A DNA stretch of 64,000 nt from QVMM01 sp047030855. GTDB taxonomy: Bacteria; Bacteroidota; Bacteroidia; Bacteroidales; Dysgonomonadaceae. The notes under the pieces were generated by a model. The model saw only the letters and a list, made by a program, of their open reading frames with translations, did not search any database and had not been told where the DNA came from. Where the stretch lies: contig JBKYIJ010000008.1 of the NCBI GenBank assembly GCA_047030855.1, forward strand, positions 1,364,001 to 1,428,000, in the 5' to 3' direction. Position numbers and translations under genes: made by a program. Shown here piece after piece: positions 56,008 to 64,000 of this stretch. How positions within the stretch are numbered: the stretch's first letter is position 1; each line of letters starts with the position of its first letter.

Positions 56008-58821
56008 ATGTCTATAAGATTAATAAAAGTATCCAAAGATTTGAATGTAGGAATCAGCAGCCTTGTTGAATTCCTGCACAAAAAAGGGTTTGAGGTAGAA
56101 TCAAATCCGAATACCAAAATAGATAATGAACAGTACGAATTGCTATTGGGCGAATTCGGGACTGATAAGAAAATGAAAATAGCTACCGAAAGGCACAAAG
56201 AATTGCAGAAAGAAAAGAAAAAAGAAAAAGAAGTTGTAGCAATAGAAGGATATGAAGCCGAGAATATTAACGAGCAACCCGTTGAAGAAATCAAGACGGA
56301 GGTACCCGAAGATATCAAGCCTCAGATACACGTTGTGGACAAGATAGATCTTGACAACCTGTCGAAAAAGAAAGCTCCTGCCGAGGAAAAACAACAGGAA
56401 GAAGTTGTTGCCCGTCAGGAAGAACCCGCAGAGGAAGATGTGATCGAAAAACAGGAAGAAGTTGTTGCGGAAGAAAAACCTGAAACGCACGAAGAAGAAA
56501 GCGGAGAAGGCGAAACGCAGCAGGAAGATTCGGATGAAGTTTTCAGATTGGGAAGTACTGCCATAAAGACGAATATAGTTGTTAAAGGAACGATTGATTT
56601 AAGTTCCATTAACGATAAAACCCGCCCTGCTAAAAAGACAAAAGCTGAAAAACGGAAAGAACGTCAGGATAAAGAGCTTGCCGATCAGAAAAAAGTTAAG
56701 GAAAACACCGTAAAGCTTCTTAAGAAAGAAAAAGACGAAGAGACGAAAAAAACGGCTCATTCTACTGAAGATGCCGATCACGGAGATTCAAAGAAAAAGA
56801 AAAGAAACCGTATCAAGAAAGGTAAAATCGATATCGAAAAAGGAGTCCCTTTCTCTAACTCGGATCAGAAAGACAATAAACTCAAACATAATCTTCGGAA
56901 ATCTCCTGTGAAAACAGAAGTAAGCGAAGAAGACGTTCAGAAGCAAATAAAAGAAACCCTTGCTCGCCTTACCAATAAAGGCAAGAACAAGGGTGCGAAA
57001 TATAGAAAAGAGAAAAGAGAGGCTGTTCAGCAAAAGCAACAGGAAGAACTCGAACAACAGGAACAGGAAAGCAAGGTGCTGAAAATAACCGAATTTGTTA
57101 CGGTTAACGATTTGGCAAACATGATGCACCTACCTGTCGTGAATATTATTTCTACCTGTATGAGCATCGGTATGATGGTATCCATCAACCAGAGGCTTGA
57201 CGCTGAAACAATCAACATCGTTGCTGAAGAATTCGGGTTCAAAACCGAATATGTTAGCGCCGAAGTGGTAGAGTCCATATCCGAAGACGAAGACTCCGAA
57301 GAAGATTTGGTGGAACGTCCGCCGATCGTTACGGTGATGGGACACGTCGATCATGGTAAAACTTCATTGCTGGACACTATCCGCCAGACAAACGTTATTG
57401 CGGGAGAAGCGGGTGGAATCACACAGCACATCGGAGCGTACAATGTTACCTTGAAGTCGGGAAGACAGATTACATTCCTCGATACTCCGGGACACGAAGC
57501 GTTTACGGCGATGCGTGCACGTGGAGCCAAGGTTACCGATATAGCGATTATCATAGTTGCGGCGGACGACAATGTGATGCCTCAGACGGTGGAAGCCATT
57601 AATCACGCTTCGGCTGCGGGAGTTCCTATTATTTTCGCCATAAACAAGATAGACAAACCGGGAGCTAATCCCGATAAGATAAAAGAAGAACTTGCCGCCA
57701 TGAACTATCTGGTAGAATCATGGGGCGGTAAGTATCAATCGCAGGATATTTCCGCGAAACAAGGTATCGGAGTCGATGAATTGCTCGAAAAGGTTTTGCT
57801 TGAAGCCGAATTACTCGAACTGAAAGCTAATCCCGATAAACGCGCGATCGGCTCGGTTATCGAATCGTCTTTGGACAAAGGCCGCGGATACATTTCGACC
57901 GTGCTTGTTGAGAACGGAACGCTCAAACAGGGTGATGTCGTTCTGGCAGGTACTTATTTCGGACGCGTCAAGGCTATGTTTAACGAACGTAACCAGCGTA
58001 TCGATCAGGCTTCGCCTGCAGAACCTGCCTTGATATTAGGGCTTAACGGTGCTCCGCAGGCAGGAGATAAATTCCATGTTTTGGAAACGGAACAGGAAGC
58101 CCGCGAAATTGCCACCAAACGTGAGCAATTGCAACGCGAACAAGGCTTGCGTACGCAGAAAATACTTACTCTTGACGATATAGGACGCCGTATAGCTATC
58201 GGAAACTTCCAGCAGTTGAATGTGATTGTCAAAGGTGACGTGGACGGTTCTATCGAAGCATTGTCCGATTCTTTGATCCGCCTTTCAACCGAAGAAATAC
58301 AGGTGAACGTCATACACAAGGCTGTGGGACAGATATCCGAATCGGATGTTTCTCTGGCTGCCGCTTCCGATGCCATTATAATAGGTTTCCAAGTGCGTCC
58401 TTCTTTGGCTGCGCGGAAAGTTGCCGAAAAAGACGGTGTCGAAATAAGGCTTTACTCGATTATCTACGATGCTATCGAAGACGTTAAGTCTGCAATGGAA
58501 GGAATGCTTTCTCCTGAAATAAAAGAAGAAATCGTTGGTAACGCCGAAGTAAGGGATGTGTTTAAAATCACTAAAGTCGGAACGGTTGCGGGCTGTATGG
58601 TGAAAGACGGAAAACTCAAACGTTCGAACAAAATACGCCTTATCCGCGACGGTATCGTTATTTATTCGGGAGAACTCGGTTCGCTGAAACGTTTTAAAGA
58701 TGATGTAAAAGAAGTGTCTTCGGGATACGAATGCGGGCTGAATATCCATAATTATAACGACATTAAAGTCGGCGACGTGATTGAAGCTTTTGAAGAAATC
58801 GAAGTGAAAAAGACTTTATAA
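56008..58821 (+). CDS. infB: Translation initiation factor IF-2
   Basis: 937 residues. A first IF2_N-type HTH (LIKVSKDLNVGISSLVEFLHKKG) is followed by about 300 residues of charged, disordered Glu/Lys sequence. A second IF2_N unit comes at about residue 365. The G domain carries MGHVDHGKTSLLD, DTPGHEAFTAMRARG and NKIDKPGANP, followed by domains II-IV. It places initiator tRNA on the 30S subunit. The long charged linker is usual in Bacteroidetes. Confidence 0.97.
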   Translation: MSIRLIKVSKDLNVGISSLVEFLHKKGFEVESNPNTKIDNEQYELLLGEFGTDKKMKIATERHKELQKEKKKEKEVVAIEGYEAENINEQPVEEIKTEVPEDIKPQIHVVDKIDLDNLSKKKAPAEEKQQEEVVARQEEPAEEDVIEKQEEVVAEEKPETHEEESGEGETQQEDSDEVFRLGSTAIKTNIVVKGTIDLSSINDKTRPAKKTKAEKRKERQDKELADQKKVKENTVKLLKKEKDEETKKTAHSTEDADHGDSKKKKRNRIKKGKIDIEKGVPFSNSDQKDNKLKHNLRKSPVKTEVSEEDVQKQIKETLARLTNKGKNKGAKYRKEKREAVQQKQQEELEQQEQESKVLKITEFVTVNDLANMMHLPVVNIISTCMSIGMMVSINQRLDAETINIVAEEFGFKTEYVSAEVVESISEDEDSEEDLVERPPIVTVMGHVDHGKTSLLDTIRQTNVIAGEAGGITQHIGAYNVTLKSGRQITFLDTPGHEAFTAMRARGAKVTDIAIIIVAADDNVMPQTVEAINHASAAGVPIIFAINKIDKPGANPDKIKEELAAMNYLVESWGGKYQSQDISAKQGIGVDELLEKVLLEAELLELKANPDKRAIGSVIESSLDKGRGYISTVLVENGTLKQGDVVLAGTYFGRVKAMFNERNQRIDQASPAEPALILGLNGAPQAGDKFHVLETEQEAREIATKREQLQREQGLRTQKILTLDDIGRRIAIGNFQQLNVIVKGDVDGSIEALSDSLIRLSTEEIQVNVIHKAVGQISESDVSLAAASDAIIIGFQVRPSLAARKVAEKDGVEIRLYSIIYDAIEDVKSAMEGMLSPEIKEEIVGNAEVRDVFKITKVGTVAGCMVKDGKLKRSNKIRLIRDGIVIYSGELGSLKRFKDDVKEVSSGYECGLNIHNYNDIKVGDVIEAFEEIEVKKTL

Positions 58822-58835
58822 TCAAAAGTTTTATA

Positions 58836-58843
58836 TATATTTG
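58836..58843 (+). promoter_or_regulatory. -7 element upstream of ompH
   Basis: TATATTTG fits TAnnTTTG. The -33 region (CTTT near 58814) is weak. A start near 58850 would give a leader of about 155 bases that contains the structure at 58868-58945. Confidence 0.6.
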
Positions 58844-58867
58844 CACTCAATAACCTAAAATAACCAA

Positions 58868-58945
58868 TTGATAGTTGTAACCACGCAATCTTTGCCTTGA
58901 TAATCGGTGGCAGCGTCTGCCACCGACAACACACGCAACTATCAA
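58868..58945 (+). ncRNA. Structured leader RNA, nested hairpins
   Basis: Outer arms TTGATAGTTG (58868-58877) and CAACTATCAA (58936-58945) are perfect over 10 bp. Inside is CGGTGGCAG-CGT-CTGCCACCG (58905-58925), nine perfect GC-rich pairs with a three-base loop. No reading frame covers it. It lies between a -7 promoter element and the ompH start, so it is probably a cis-acting leader element. It does not match a tRNA, a T-box or any riboswitch I know. Confidence 0.5.
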
Positions 58946-59006
58946 CCGGTTTTCGGGTTTACTCTCTCAAAAGATTCATAAAATTTATGCACTGTTATCT
59001 GGTTTT

Positions 59007-59624
59007 ATGAAAAAGAAAATAACATTTATATTTTTATTTGGTTTTGTGTTTTTTCTCTCACAGAGTCTGTTTGCTCAGATGAATGAGAAAATCGCCTATA
59101 TCAATTCTGTCGAATTGCTGGAAGTTGTTCCCGGAAAGAAGGAAGCAACCAAAAAGATTGAAGACCTGAACAAGAAATACAAGGACGAATTACTTGTCAT
59201 GCAGAATGACTACAACAAAAAGTATTCGGACTTTATTACTTACCAGAGTTCTATGGCGGAAGCGATAAAACTTCGCAGGATGCAGGAACTGACCGAACTC
59301 GAAAAAAATGTAAACGACTTCATGAAAGTCGCGCAAACCGATATTGATACTCAGGAGCAGCAAATGATTGTTCCTCTTCGCCAGAAATTGCAGGAAGTTA
59401 TTGAACAGGTTGGGCGTGATTACGGATTTGTCTGTATCTATGACAGGGCGAACCCCGCGCTTGTGTTTATAACCCCGATGGCTTTCGATGCCAACCCTCT
59501 GGTAAAACGCCGGTTGCTGGGCGTCACCGACAAACCTGTCAACACGACTGCTGTTCCGGCTCGGACAACCAATACTACGACTGTGAACGACAGCGTTCCT
59601 GTAAACCGCGATTCGGTTCAATAA
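59007..59624 (+). CDS. OmpH/Skp-family periplasmic chaperone
   Basis: 205 residues. Signal peptide (MKKKITFIFLFGFVFFLSQSLFAQ), then the family start KIAYINSVELLEVVPG. The long charged coiled-coil (KKIEDLNKKYKDELLVMQNDYNKKY...) forms the tentacles, and a returning strand (YGFVCIYDRANPALVFI) closes the trimer core. It carries unfolded outer membrane proteins across the periplasm. The last 40 residues are a Thr/Val/Pro-rich tail. murI follows after 10 bases. Confidence 0.9.
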   Translation: MKKKITFIFLFGFVFFLSQSLFAQMNEKIAYINSVELLEVVPGKKEATKKIEDLNKKYKDELLVMQNDYNKKYSDFITYQSSMAEAIKLRRMQELTELEKNVNDFMKVAQTDIDTQEQQMIVPLRQKLQEVIEQVGRDYGFVCIYDRANPALVFITPMAFDANPLVKRRLLGVTDKPVNTTAVPARTTNTTTVNDSVPVNRDSVQ

Positions 59625-59634
59625 TGTTGTTTAT

Positions 59635-60474
59635 ATGAAAAAAATGCAGGCAGGACCTATCGGTGTTTTTGATTCGGGATACGGGGGACTGACAATCCTT
59701 TCCGATATACAGAAACTTTTACCTCAATACGATTATATCTATCTCGGGGACAACTCGAGAGCTCCCTATGGTTCCCGTTCTTTCGACATTGTCTACCAGT
59801 TTACGAAAGAAGCTGTGGAATATCTTTTCAATGCGGGTTGCAACCTTATTATTCTGGCTTGCAATACGGCGTCGGCTAAGGCTCTCCGTACAATCCAACA
59901 GAAAGACCTGCCGCTTATCAATCCCGATAAAAGAGTGCTCGGCATTATCCGTCCTACGGCGGAGATTGTGGGCGACATTACCCGAAACGGGCATATCGGT
60001 ATTTTAGGAACGACGGGGACAATCCTTTCGCAATCGTACGATATAGAAGTGAAAAAGCTGCATCCCGATTGTCAGGTAACGGGTTTGGCTTGCCCGATGT
60101 GGGTTCCTCTGGTTGAGAATAACGAACATGAAGGCGGAGGGGCTGACTATTTTGTGCAGAAATACATAGATCAGCTTCTGGAAAAGGATGCGGATATCGA
60201 TACGATCATTCTGGGTTGTACGCACTATCCGTTGTTGCTGAACAAGATCAAGAAATATGTTCCCCAGCACATAAAGATCATATCTCAGGGTAAATACGTG
60301 GCGGAAAGCCTTGAGGATTATCTGAAAAGACATACCGAAATAGAAAGCGTATGCACGAAAAACGGAAATACGATCTATTGCACAACCGAATCGGAAGAGA
60401 AGTTCGGAGAGTCCGCCTCTGTTTTTCTCGGGAAGCCTGTATCTGCCAAGAGAGTCAGTCTGGAAAGTCTATAA
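59635..60474 (+). CDS. murI: Glutamate racemase
   Basis: 279 residues; interconverts L- and D-glutamate for peptidoglycan. Motifs: GVFDSGYGGLTIL with the Asp/Ser pair, LACNTASA with the first catalytic Cys (about residue 80), and LGCTHYPLLL with the second. Start at 59635 (MKKMQAGPIG). The convergent epimerase gene overlaps it by 6 bp. Confidence 0.95.
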   Translation: MKKMQAGPIGVFDSGYGGLTILSDIQKLLPQYDYIYLGDNSRAPYGSRSFDIVYQFTKEAVEYLFNAGCNLIILACNTASAKALRTIQQKDLPLINPDKRVLGIIRPTAEIVGDITRNGHIGILGTTGTILSQSYDIEVKKLHPDCQVTGLACPMWVPLVENNEHEGGGADYFVQKYIDQLLEKDADIDTIILGCTHYPLLLNKIKKYVPQHIKIISQGKYVAESLEDYLKRHTEIESVCTKNGNTIYCTTESEEKFGESASVFLGKPVSAKRVSLESL

Positions 60475-61473
60475 CCAGCCGTTTTGTTTGTACCACTCGA
60501 CAGACTCCTGCAATCCTTTTTCTAAATTATATTTCGGAACGAACCCCAGATCGTCGGTCAACGGCTGAATGTCGCACTCCCAGTTGCGTTGCTTCATTAT
60601 CTTGTATTTGTCCCGATTGAGCGTTGAAGGTTTGCCCGTGATTTTTGACAGGCTTTCGGCAACGGAAGAAATGCCTTTTAACAGCCACAACGGAACTTTG
60701 ACGTTCAGAACGTGTTTCTTTCCAAGCACTTTTTTTACCAGCCGGGTATATTCCTTATCCGTATAAACGTCTCCGTCGGCAACGAAATAAACCTTGTTTA
60801 CCAGAGGACTTTCCAAAGCAAGGAAAACAGCGTCGACAAGGTCTTTAACGTAGATGAAAGTCAGATGCTGCGGCTTAAAGCCTGCCCCGACGTCCAATCC
60901 CGATTTTACGGTTTTCAGCATAAGGAAATAATCTTTCTCGCGAGGTCCGTAAACGCCTGTCGGGCGCATAATCATATAAGGGAAACCGGAGAGGGATTCG
61001 AGCATGTGCTCGGCTTTCAGTTTGCTGATTCCGTAAGCCGTATTCGGGCGAGGCTTGTCAGTCAGCTTAATGGGCGTGTAGTTAATCTCGTCGCCCAAGC
61101 CGAAAGCGCTGAGGCTGCTCATTAGCACGAATTTTTCGGGGACGTTGTTCGTCTCCTGAAGGGCTTCGGCAAAATTTCGGGTGTTCTGATAGTTTACTCT
61201 GTCAAAATCCTTCGGATCGAGGCATTTGGTTACGCCAGCATTGTGGACGATATAGTCGAACTTTCCGTACTGATCGGAAAAGTTTTTCAGTTGGATGATC
61301 AGTTGTTCTTTATCCTTGAAATTGAAGTCGACAAAATTGATCCTTTCGTCCTGCAAATATTCACGGCTGCTTGTTTCGCGGATGCCTGCCCAAGTTTCAA
61401 AACCCAAGCTTAAAGCTTTTTCCGTTAAAAAGCTTCCGATAAAACCGCTGGCACCTGTTATCAGTATTTTCAT
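60469..61473 (-). CDS. NAD-dependent epimerase/dehydratase
   Basis: 334 residues, extended SDR family. Cofactor motif GASGFIGS at the N-terminus, VHNAGVT, LMSSLSAFG with the catalytic Ser, and YGISK with Tyr and Lys. The C-terminal substrate domain has RPTGVYGP. It acts on a nucleotide-sugar or similar substrate that cannot be read from sequence. A minus-strand TATATTTG lies at 61482-61489. Confidence 0.88.
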   Translation of the reverse strand: MKILITGASGFIGSFLTEKALSLGFETWAGIRETSSREYLQDERINFVDFNFKDKEQLIIQLKNFSDQYGKFDYIVHNAGVTKCLDPKDFDRVNYQNTRNFAEALQETNNVPEKFVLMSSLSAFGLGDEINYTPIKLTDKPRPNTAYGISKLKAEHMLESLSGFPYMIMRPTGVYGPREKDYFLMLKTVKSGLDVGAGFKPQHLTFIYVKDLVDAVFLALESPLVNKVYFVADGDVYTDKEYTRLVKKVLGKKHVLNVKVPLWLLKGISSVAESLSKITGKPSTLNRDKYKIMKQRNWECDIQPLTDDLGFVPKYNLEKGLQESVEWYKQNGWL

Positions 61474-61534
61474 AATAAAAGCAAATATAACCTACTTTTA
61501 GCAAATTAATAAACAAATAATTTTTTTTAAATGT

Positions 61535-61542
61535 TAACTTTG
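61535..61542 (+). promoter_or_regulatory. -7 element of rnr
   Basis: TAACTTTG, 39 bases before the rnr ATG. No good -33 box is visible. Confidence 0.45.
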
Positions 61543-61580
61543 TTACATAAACGTTTGTATCAAAAAATATTACATATTAT

Positions 61581-63731
61581 ATGGGAAAACAAAATATTCC
61601 GCAGAAATCGACTAAACGAAAAAATAAATCACAAATAATAACCGCAACGCTTAACTTTTTTAATCACAATACTAAAACAGCGTACAATTATAAACAAATC
61701 GCATCCGATCTGGGACTGAAAACGGACGGCGAAAAGCTTCTTCTCCGCGACATCCTTGACGACTTGCGCGACGATGCGTTCATAGTAGAAGAAAAAACAG
61801 GCAGGTACAAATCCAATACGAGAGGATTGTTCCTTGAAGGACGGTTTGAAAGACGAAGCTCGGGCAAAAACTTCTTTATTCCCGACGACGATGACGACGA
61901 AAACATCTTCATCGCCGAACGGAATTCCGCTCATGCCATGAACGGCGACAGAGTGCGTGTTCAGATGCTGGCAAAACGTAAAGGTAAAGATCCCGAAGGC
62001 GAAGTAGTTGAGATACTGCAACGTTCGCAAACCCGTTTTGTCGGAGTATTGGATGTGCAGAAACATTTTGCATTTCTCGTAATGGACAGTAAGATATTGG
62101 CGAACGATATTTTTATCCCTGCCGACAATCTGAACGGAGGGCAGTCGGGAGATAAAGCCGTTGTGGAAATAGTGGAATGGCCTCAGAAAGCCAAAAATCC
62201 GATAGGGAAGGTGGTGGACGTTCTCGGAAAGGCAGGAAGCAACAATACCGAAATGCATGCCATTCTTGCCGAATACGGATTGCCCTACAAATATCCCGAA
62301 AAGGTGGAAGCCGAAGCCGATAAAATATCGGATGTCATAACCAAAGAAGAAATAAAAAAACGTGAAGACTTCCGCAAAGTCGTAACCTTCACCATCGATC
62401 CGAAAGATGCCAAAGACTTCGACGATGCCTTGTCGATACGACAGCTGGAAAACGGATTGTGGGAAGTAGGCGTGCACATTGCCGACGTGACTCACTATGT
62501 GCAGCAGGGCGGAATCATAGACAAGGAAGCCGAAGACCGCGCGACTTCGGTGTATCTGGTGGACAGAACCATTCCGATGCTGCCCGAAAAACTGAGCAAC
62601 GGACTGTGTTCGTTGCGTCCTTTTGAGGAAAAGTTGTGCTATTCCGCCATATTCGATATGGACGATGAGGCGAATATCAAGAAATACAGGATAAAACGTA
62701 CCGTTATCAAATCGGACAGGCGTTTTACCTACGAAGAAGCGCAGGACATTATCGAAACGGGAAAAGGCGACTTCAAGGACGAGGTTCTGAAACTGAACGA
62801 TCTGGCAAAGAAACTCCGTGAAAAACGATTCGAACACGGAGCAATTTCTTTCGACAGGCAGGAAGTGAGATTCGATATTGACGAGAACGGAAAGCCGTTG
62901 AGCGTCTATTTCAAGGTTGCCAAAGACTCGAACAAACTGATTGAGGAATTTATGCTTCTGGCAAACAAAACGGTAGCCGAGTCTATCGGTAAAGTGCCGA
63001 AAGGAAAGAATGCGAAAACTTTTGTTTACCGTATTCACGACTTGCCCAATCCCGAAAAAATGCAGAACCTGTCGGAGTTTATCCACCGTTTCGGCTACAA
63101 AATAAAGACAAGCGGCAGCAAGGTAAACGTATCCAAGTCTATCAACAAGCTGTTGAACCAAATAGAGAACAAGCCCGAAGAAGAACTGATCTCGACGATT
63201 ACTATCCGCGCTATGGCTAAGGCTGTTTATTCGACGCATAATATCGGGCACTACGGATTGGCGTTCGATTATTATACGCATTTTACGTCGCCCATACGCC
63301 GTTATCCCGATATGATGGTGCATCGCCTGCTTACTTATTACGCCGAAGGCGGAAAAAGCGTGGACGAAGGCAAATGCGAGGACGAATGCAAGCATTGTTC
63401 CAATATGGAACAGCTGGCGTCAAATGCCGAACGGTCTTCGATCAAATACAAACAGGTGGAATTTATGTCCGACAAAATAGGGCGTACGTTCGACGCCATA
63501 ATTTCGGGAATAACCGAATGGGGACTTTATGCCGAGATCAACGAAAACAAGTGCGAGGGCATGGTTCCGATGCGCGAAATGGATGACGACTATTACGAGT
63601 TTGACGAAAAAAACTATTGTTTACGCGGACGCCGTACCAAAAAGGAATACCGTCTTGGCGATAAAATCGAGATCAAGGTCGTAAAAGCCAATCTGGAGAA
63701 AAAGCAGCTTGATTTTACAATTGTAGATTAA
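61581..63731 (+). CDS. rnr: Ribonuclease R
   Basis: A 716-residue 3'-5' exoribonuclease of the RNR family. A basic, winged-helix-like N-terminus is followed by cold-shock domains and the RNB catalytic domain (TIDPKDAKDFDDALSI, with the metal-binding Asp residues; HYGLAFDYYTHFTSPIRRYPD). A C-terminal S1 domain reads FDAIISGITEWGLYAEI. It degrades structured RNA, including rRNA fragments. A CEDECKHCS stretch lies near the S1 domain. Confidence 0.95.
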   Translation: MGKQNIPQKSTKRKNKSQIITATLNFFNHNTKTAYNYKQIASDLGLKTDGEKLLLRDILDDLRDDAFIVEEKTGRYKSNTRGLFLEGRFERRSSGKNFFIPDDDDDENIFIAERNSAHAMNGDRVRVQMLAKRKGKDPEGEVVEILQRSQTRFVGVLDVQKHFAFLVMDSKILANDIFIPADNLNGGQSGDKAVVEIVEWPQKAKNPIGKVVDVLGKAGSNNTEMHAILAEYGLPYKYPEKVEAEADKISDVITKEEIKKREDFRKVVTFTIDPKDAKDFDDALSIRQLENGLWEVGVHIADVTHYVQQGGIIDKEAEDRATSVYLVDRTIPMLPEKLSNGLCSLRPFEEKLCYSAIFDMDDEANIKKYRIKRTVIKSDRRFTYEEAQDIIETGKGDFKDEVLKLNDLAKKLREKRFEHGAISFDRQEVRFDIDENGKPLSVYFKVAKDSNKLIEEFMLLANKTVAESIGKVPKGKNAKTFVYRIHDLPNPEKMQNLSEFIHRFGYKIKTSGSKVNVSKSINKLLNQIENKPEEELISTITIRAMAKAVYSTHNIGHYGLAFDYYTHFTSPIRRYPDMMVHRLLTYYAEGGKSVDEGKCEDECKHCSNMEQLASNAERSSIKYKQVEFMSDKIGRTFDAIISGITEWGLYAEINENKCEGMVPMREMDDDYYEFDEKNYCLRGRRTKKEYRLGDKIEIKVVKANLEKKQLDFTIVD

Positions 63732-63758
63732 AATAAAAGCAAATTCGCACATTGTTTG

Positions 63759-63766
63759 TAAATTTG
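63759..63766 (+). promoter_or_regulatory. -7 element of gpmA
   Basis: TAAATTTG, 40 bases before the gpmA ATG; no clear -33 box. Confidence 0.45.
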
Positions 63767-63806
63767 CGTCACAGAAAAGAAATATCAATTAATAAATAAA
63801 AATCGA

Positions 63807-64000
63807 ATGAAAAAAGTAGTATTGGTTCGTCACGGAGAAAGTGTATGGAACAAAGAAAACCGTTTCACAGGGTGGACAAACGTTGATTTGTCGGAAAAAG
63901 GGCTCGAAGAAGCTATCAAGGCAGGAAAACTGCTTAAAGAAAAGGGCTTTAAATTCGAAATAGCTTATACATCCTATCTGAAAAGAGCCGTAAAAACGCT
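63807..64000 (+). CDS. gpmA: 2,3-bisphosphoglycerate-dependent phosphoglycerate mutase (5' part)
   Basis: The first 64 codons of the glycolytic mutase; the gene continues beyond the window. LVRHGESVWNKENRFTGW carries the phosphorylated His, the family's signature. YTSYLKRAVKT follows as in GpmA. Confidence 0.92.
   Translation, partial: MKKVVLVRHGESVWNKENRFTGWTNVDLSEKGLEEAIKAGKLLKEKGFKFEIAYTSYLKRAVKT

Noticed and set aside
58868..58945. A tRNA gene before ompH
   Set aside because: No acceptor, D or T arm signatures; the nested hairpins do not form a cloverleaf.
61629..63395. 588-codon open frame antisense to rnr
   Set aside because: Mirror of the coding pattern of rnr; His/Phe/Val-rich with no domain, no signal and no promoter. 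The rnr frame is strongly conserved.

Overview
The window is chromosomal DNA of a Bacteroidales bacterium, most like Dysgonomonas and its relatives. The signs are a Bacteroidota-type 16S rRNA, many promoters of the Bacteroidota sigma-factor type (TTTG, about 20 bp, TAnnTTTG), a type IX secretion (T9SS) sorting domain, the T9SS regulator PorX, and Bacteroidota families such as DUF5606-like and OmpP1/FadL proteins. Genus is an inference; phylum and order are well supported.

Left part (1-24.8 kb) is accessory. From 0.4 to 5.8 kb, all on the minus strand, lie three exported paralogues whose mature part starts with a QVGINT/QIGINT-type motif, a small C-terminally anchored protein and a T9SS cargo protein. 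From 6.2 to 8.0 kb is a decayed island at the 3' end of mnmE: a truncated zinc-ribbon gene, a 20-codon fragment of a foreign mnmE 3' end, an IS21-family end, and an excisionase-like HTH gene preceded by iterated repeats. mnmE, a DUF5606-like gene, a fused msrB-msrA and a small peptidase-like gene follow.

From 11.5 to 22.3 kb is a solitary siphophage-like tail module on the minus strand: tail tube, G/GT-type tail chaperone with an apparent -1 frameshift site, tape measure, a 1018-residue tail tip protein, a Dit-like protein and two fibre-like proteins. I see no capsid, portal, terminase, integrase or lysis gene. Inside it, on the opposite strand, sit two copies of a lipoprotein gene, each with its own promoter. 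One copy is broken by a second IS21 end, next to an orphan piece of the tail tip gene. This is the most interesting locus here: a candidate domesticated tail or F-type tailocin-like particle with cargo genes and a possible silent tip cassette.

The middle and right part (22.8-64 kb) is core genome: serC-serA, guaD-engB, a peptidase, panB, a FadL-type porin, an aromatic and Ser-Gly-Arg-rich exported protein, a complete rRNA operon (16S, tRNA-Ile, tRNA-Ala, 23S, 5S), a CAT-like acetyltransferase, a GT-C-like membrane protein, a sugar kinase, a C-terminal processing protease, coaD, recQ, clpX-clpP, tig, then crp-GH3 and porX-tsaE, rimP-nusA-infB, ompH-murI, an epimerase, rnr and the start of gpmA.

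Seven coding frames left of 24.3 kb are each broken by exactly one extra base in a homopolymer. Two of these are in the biosynthetic gene serC, so base-calling errors are the simplest explanation, though slippage-based switching cannot be ruled out for the surface and fibre genes.
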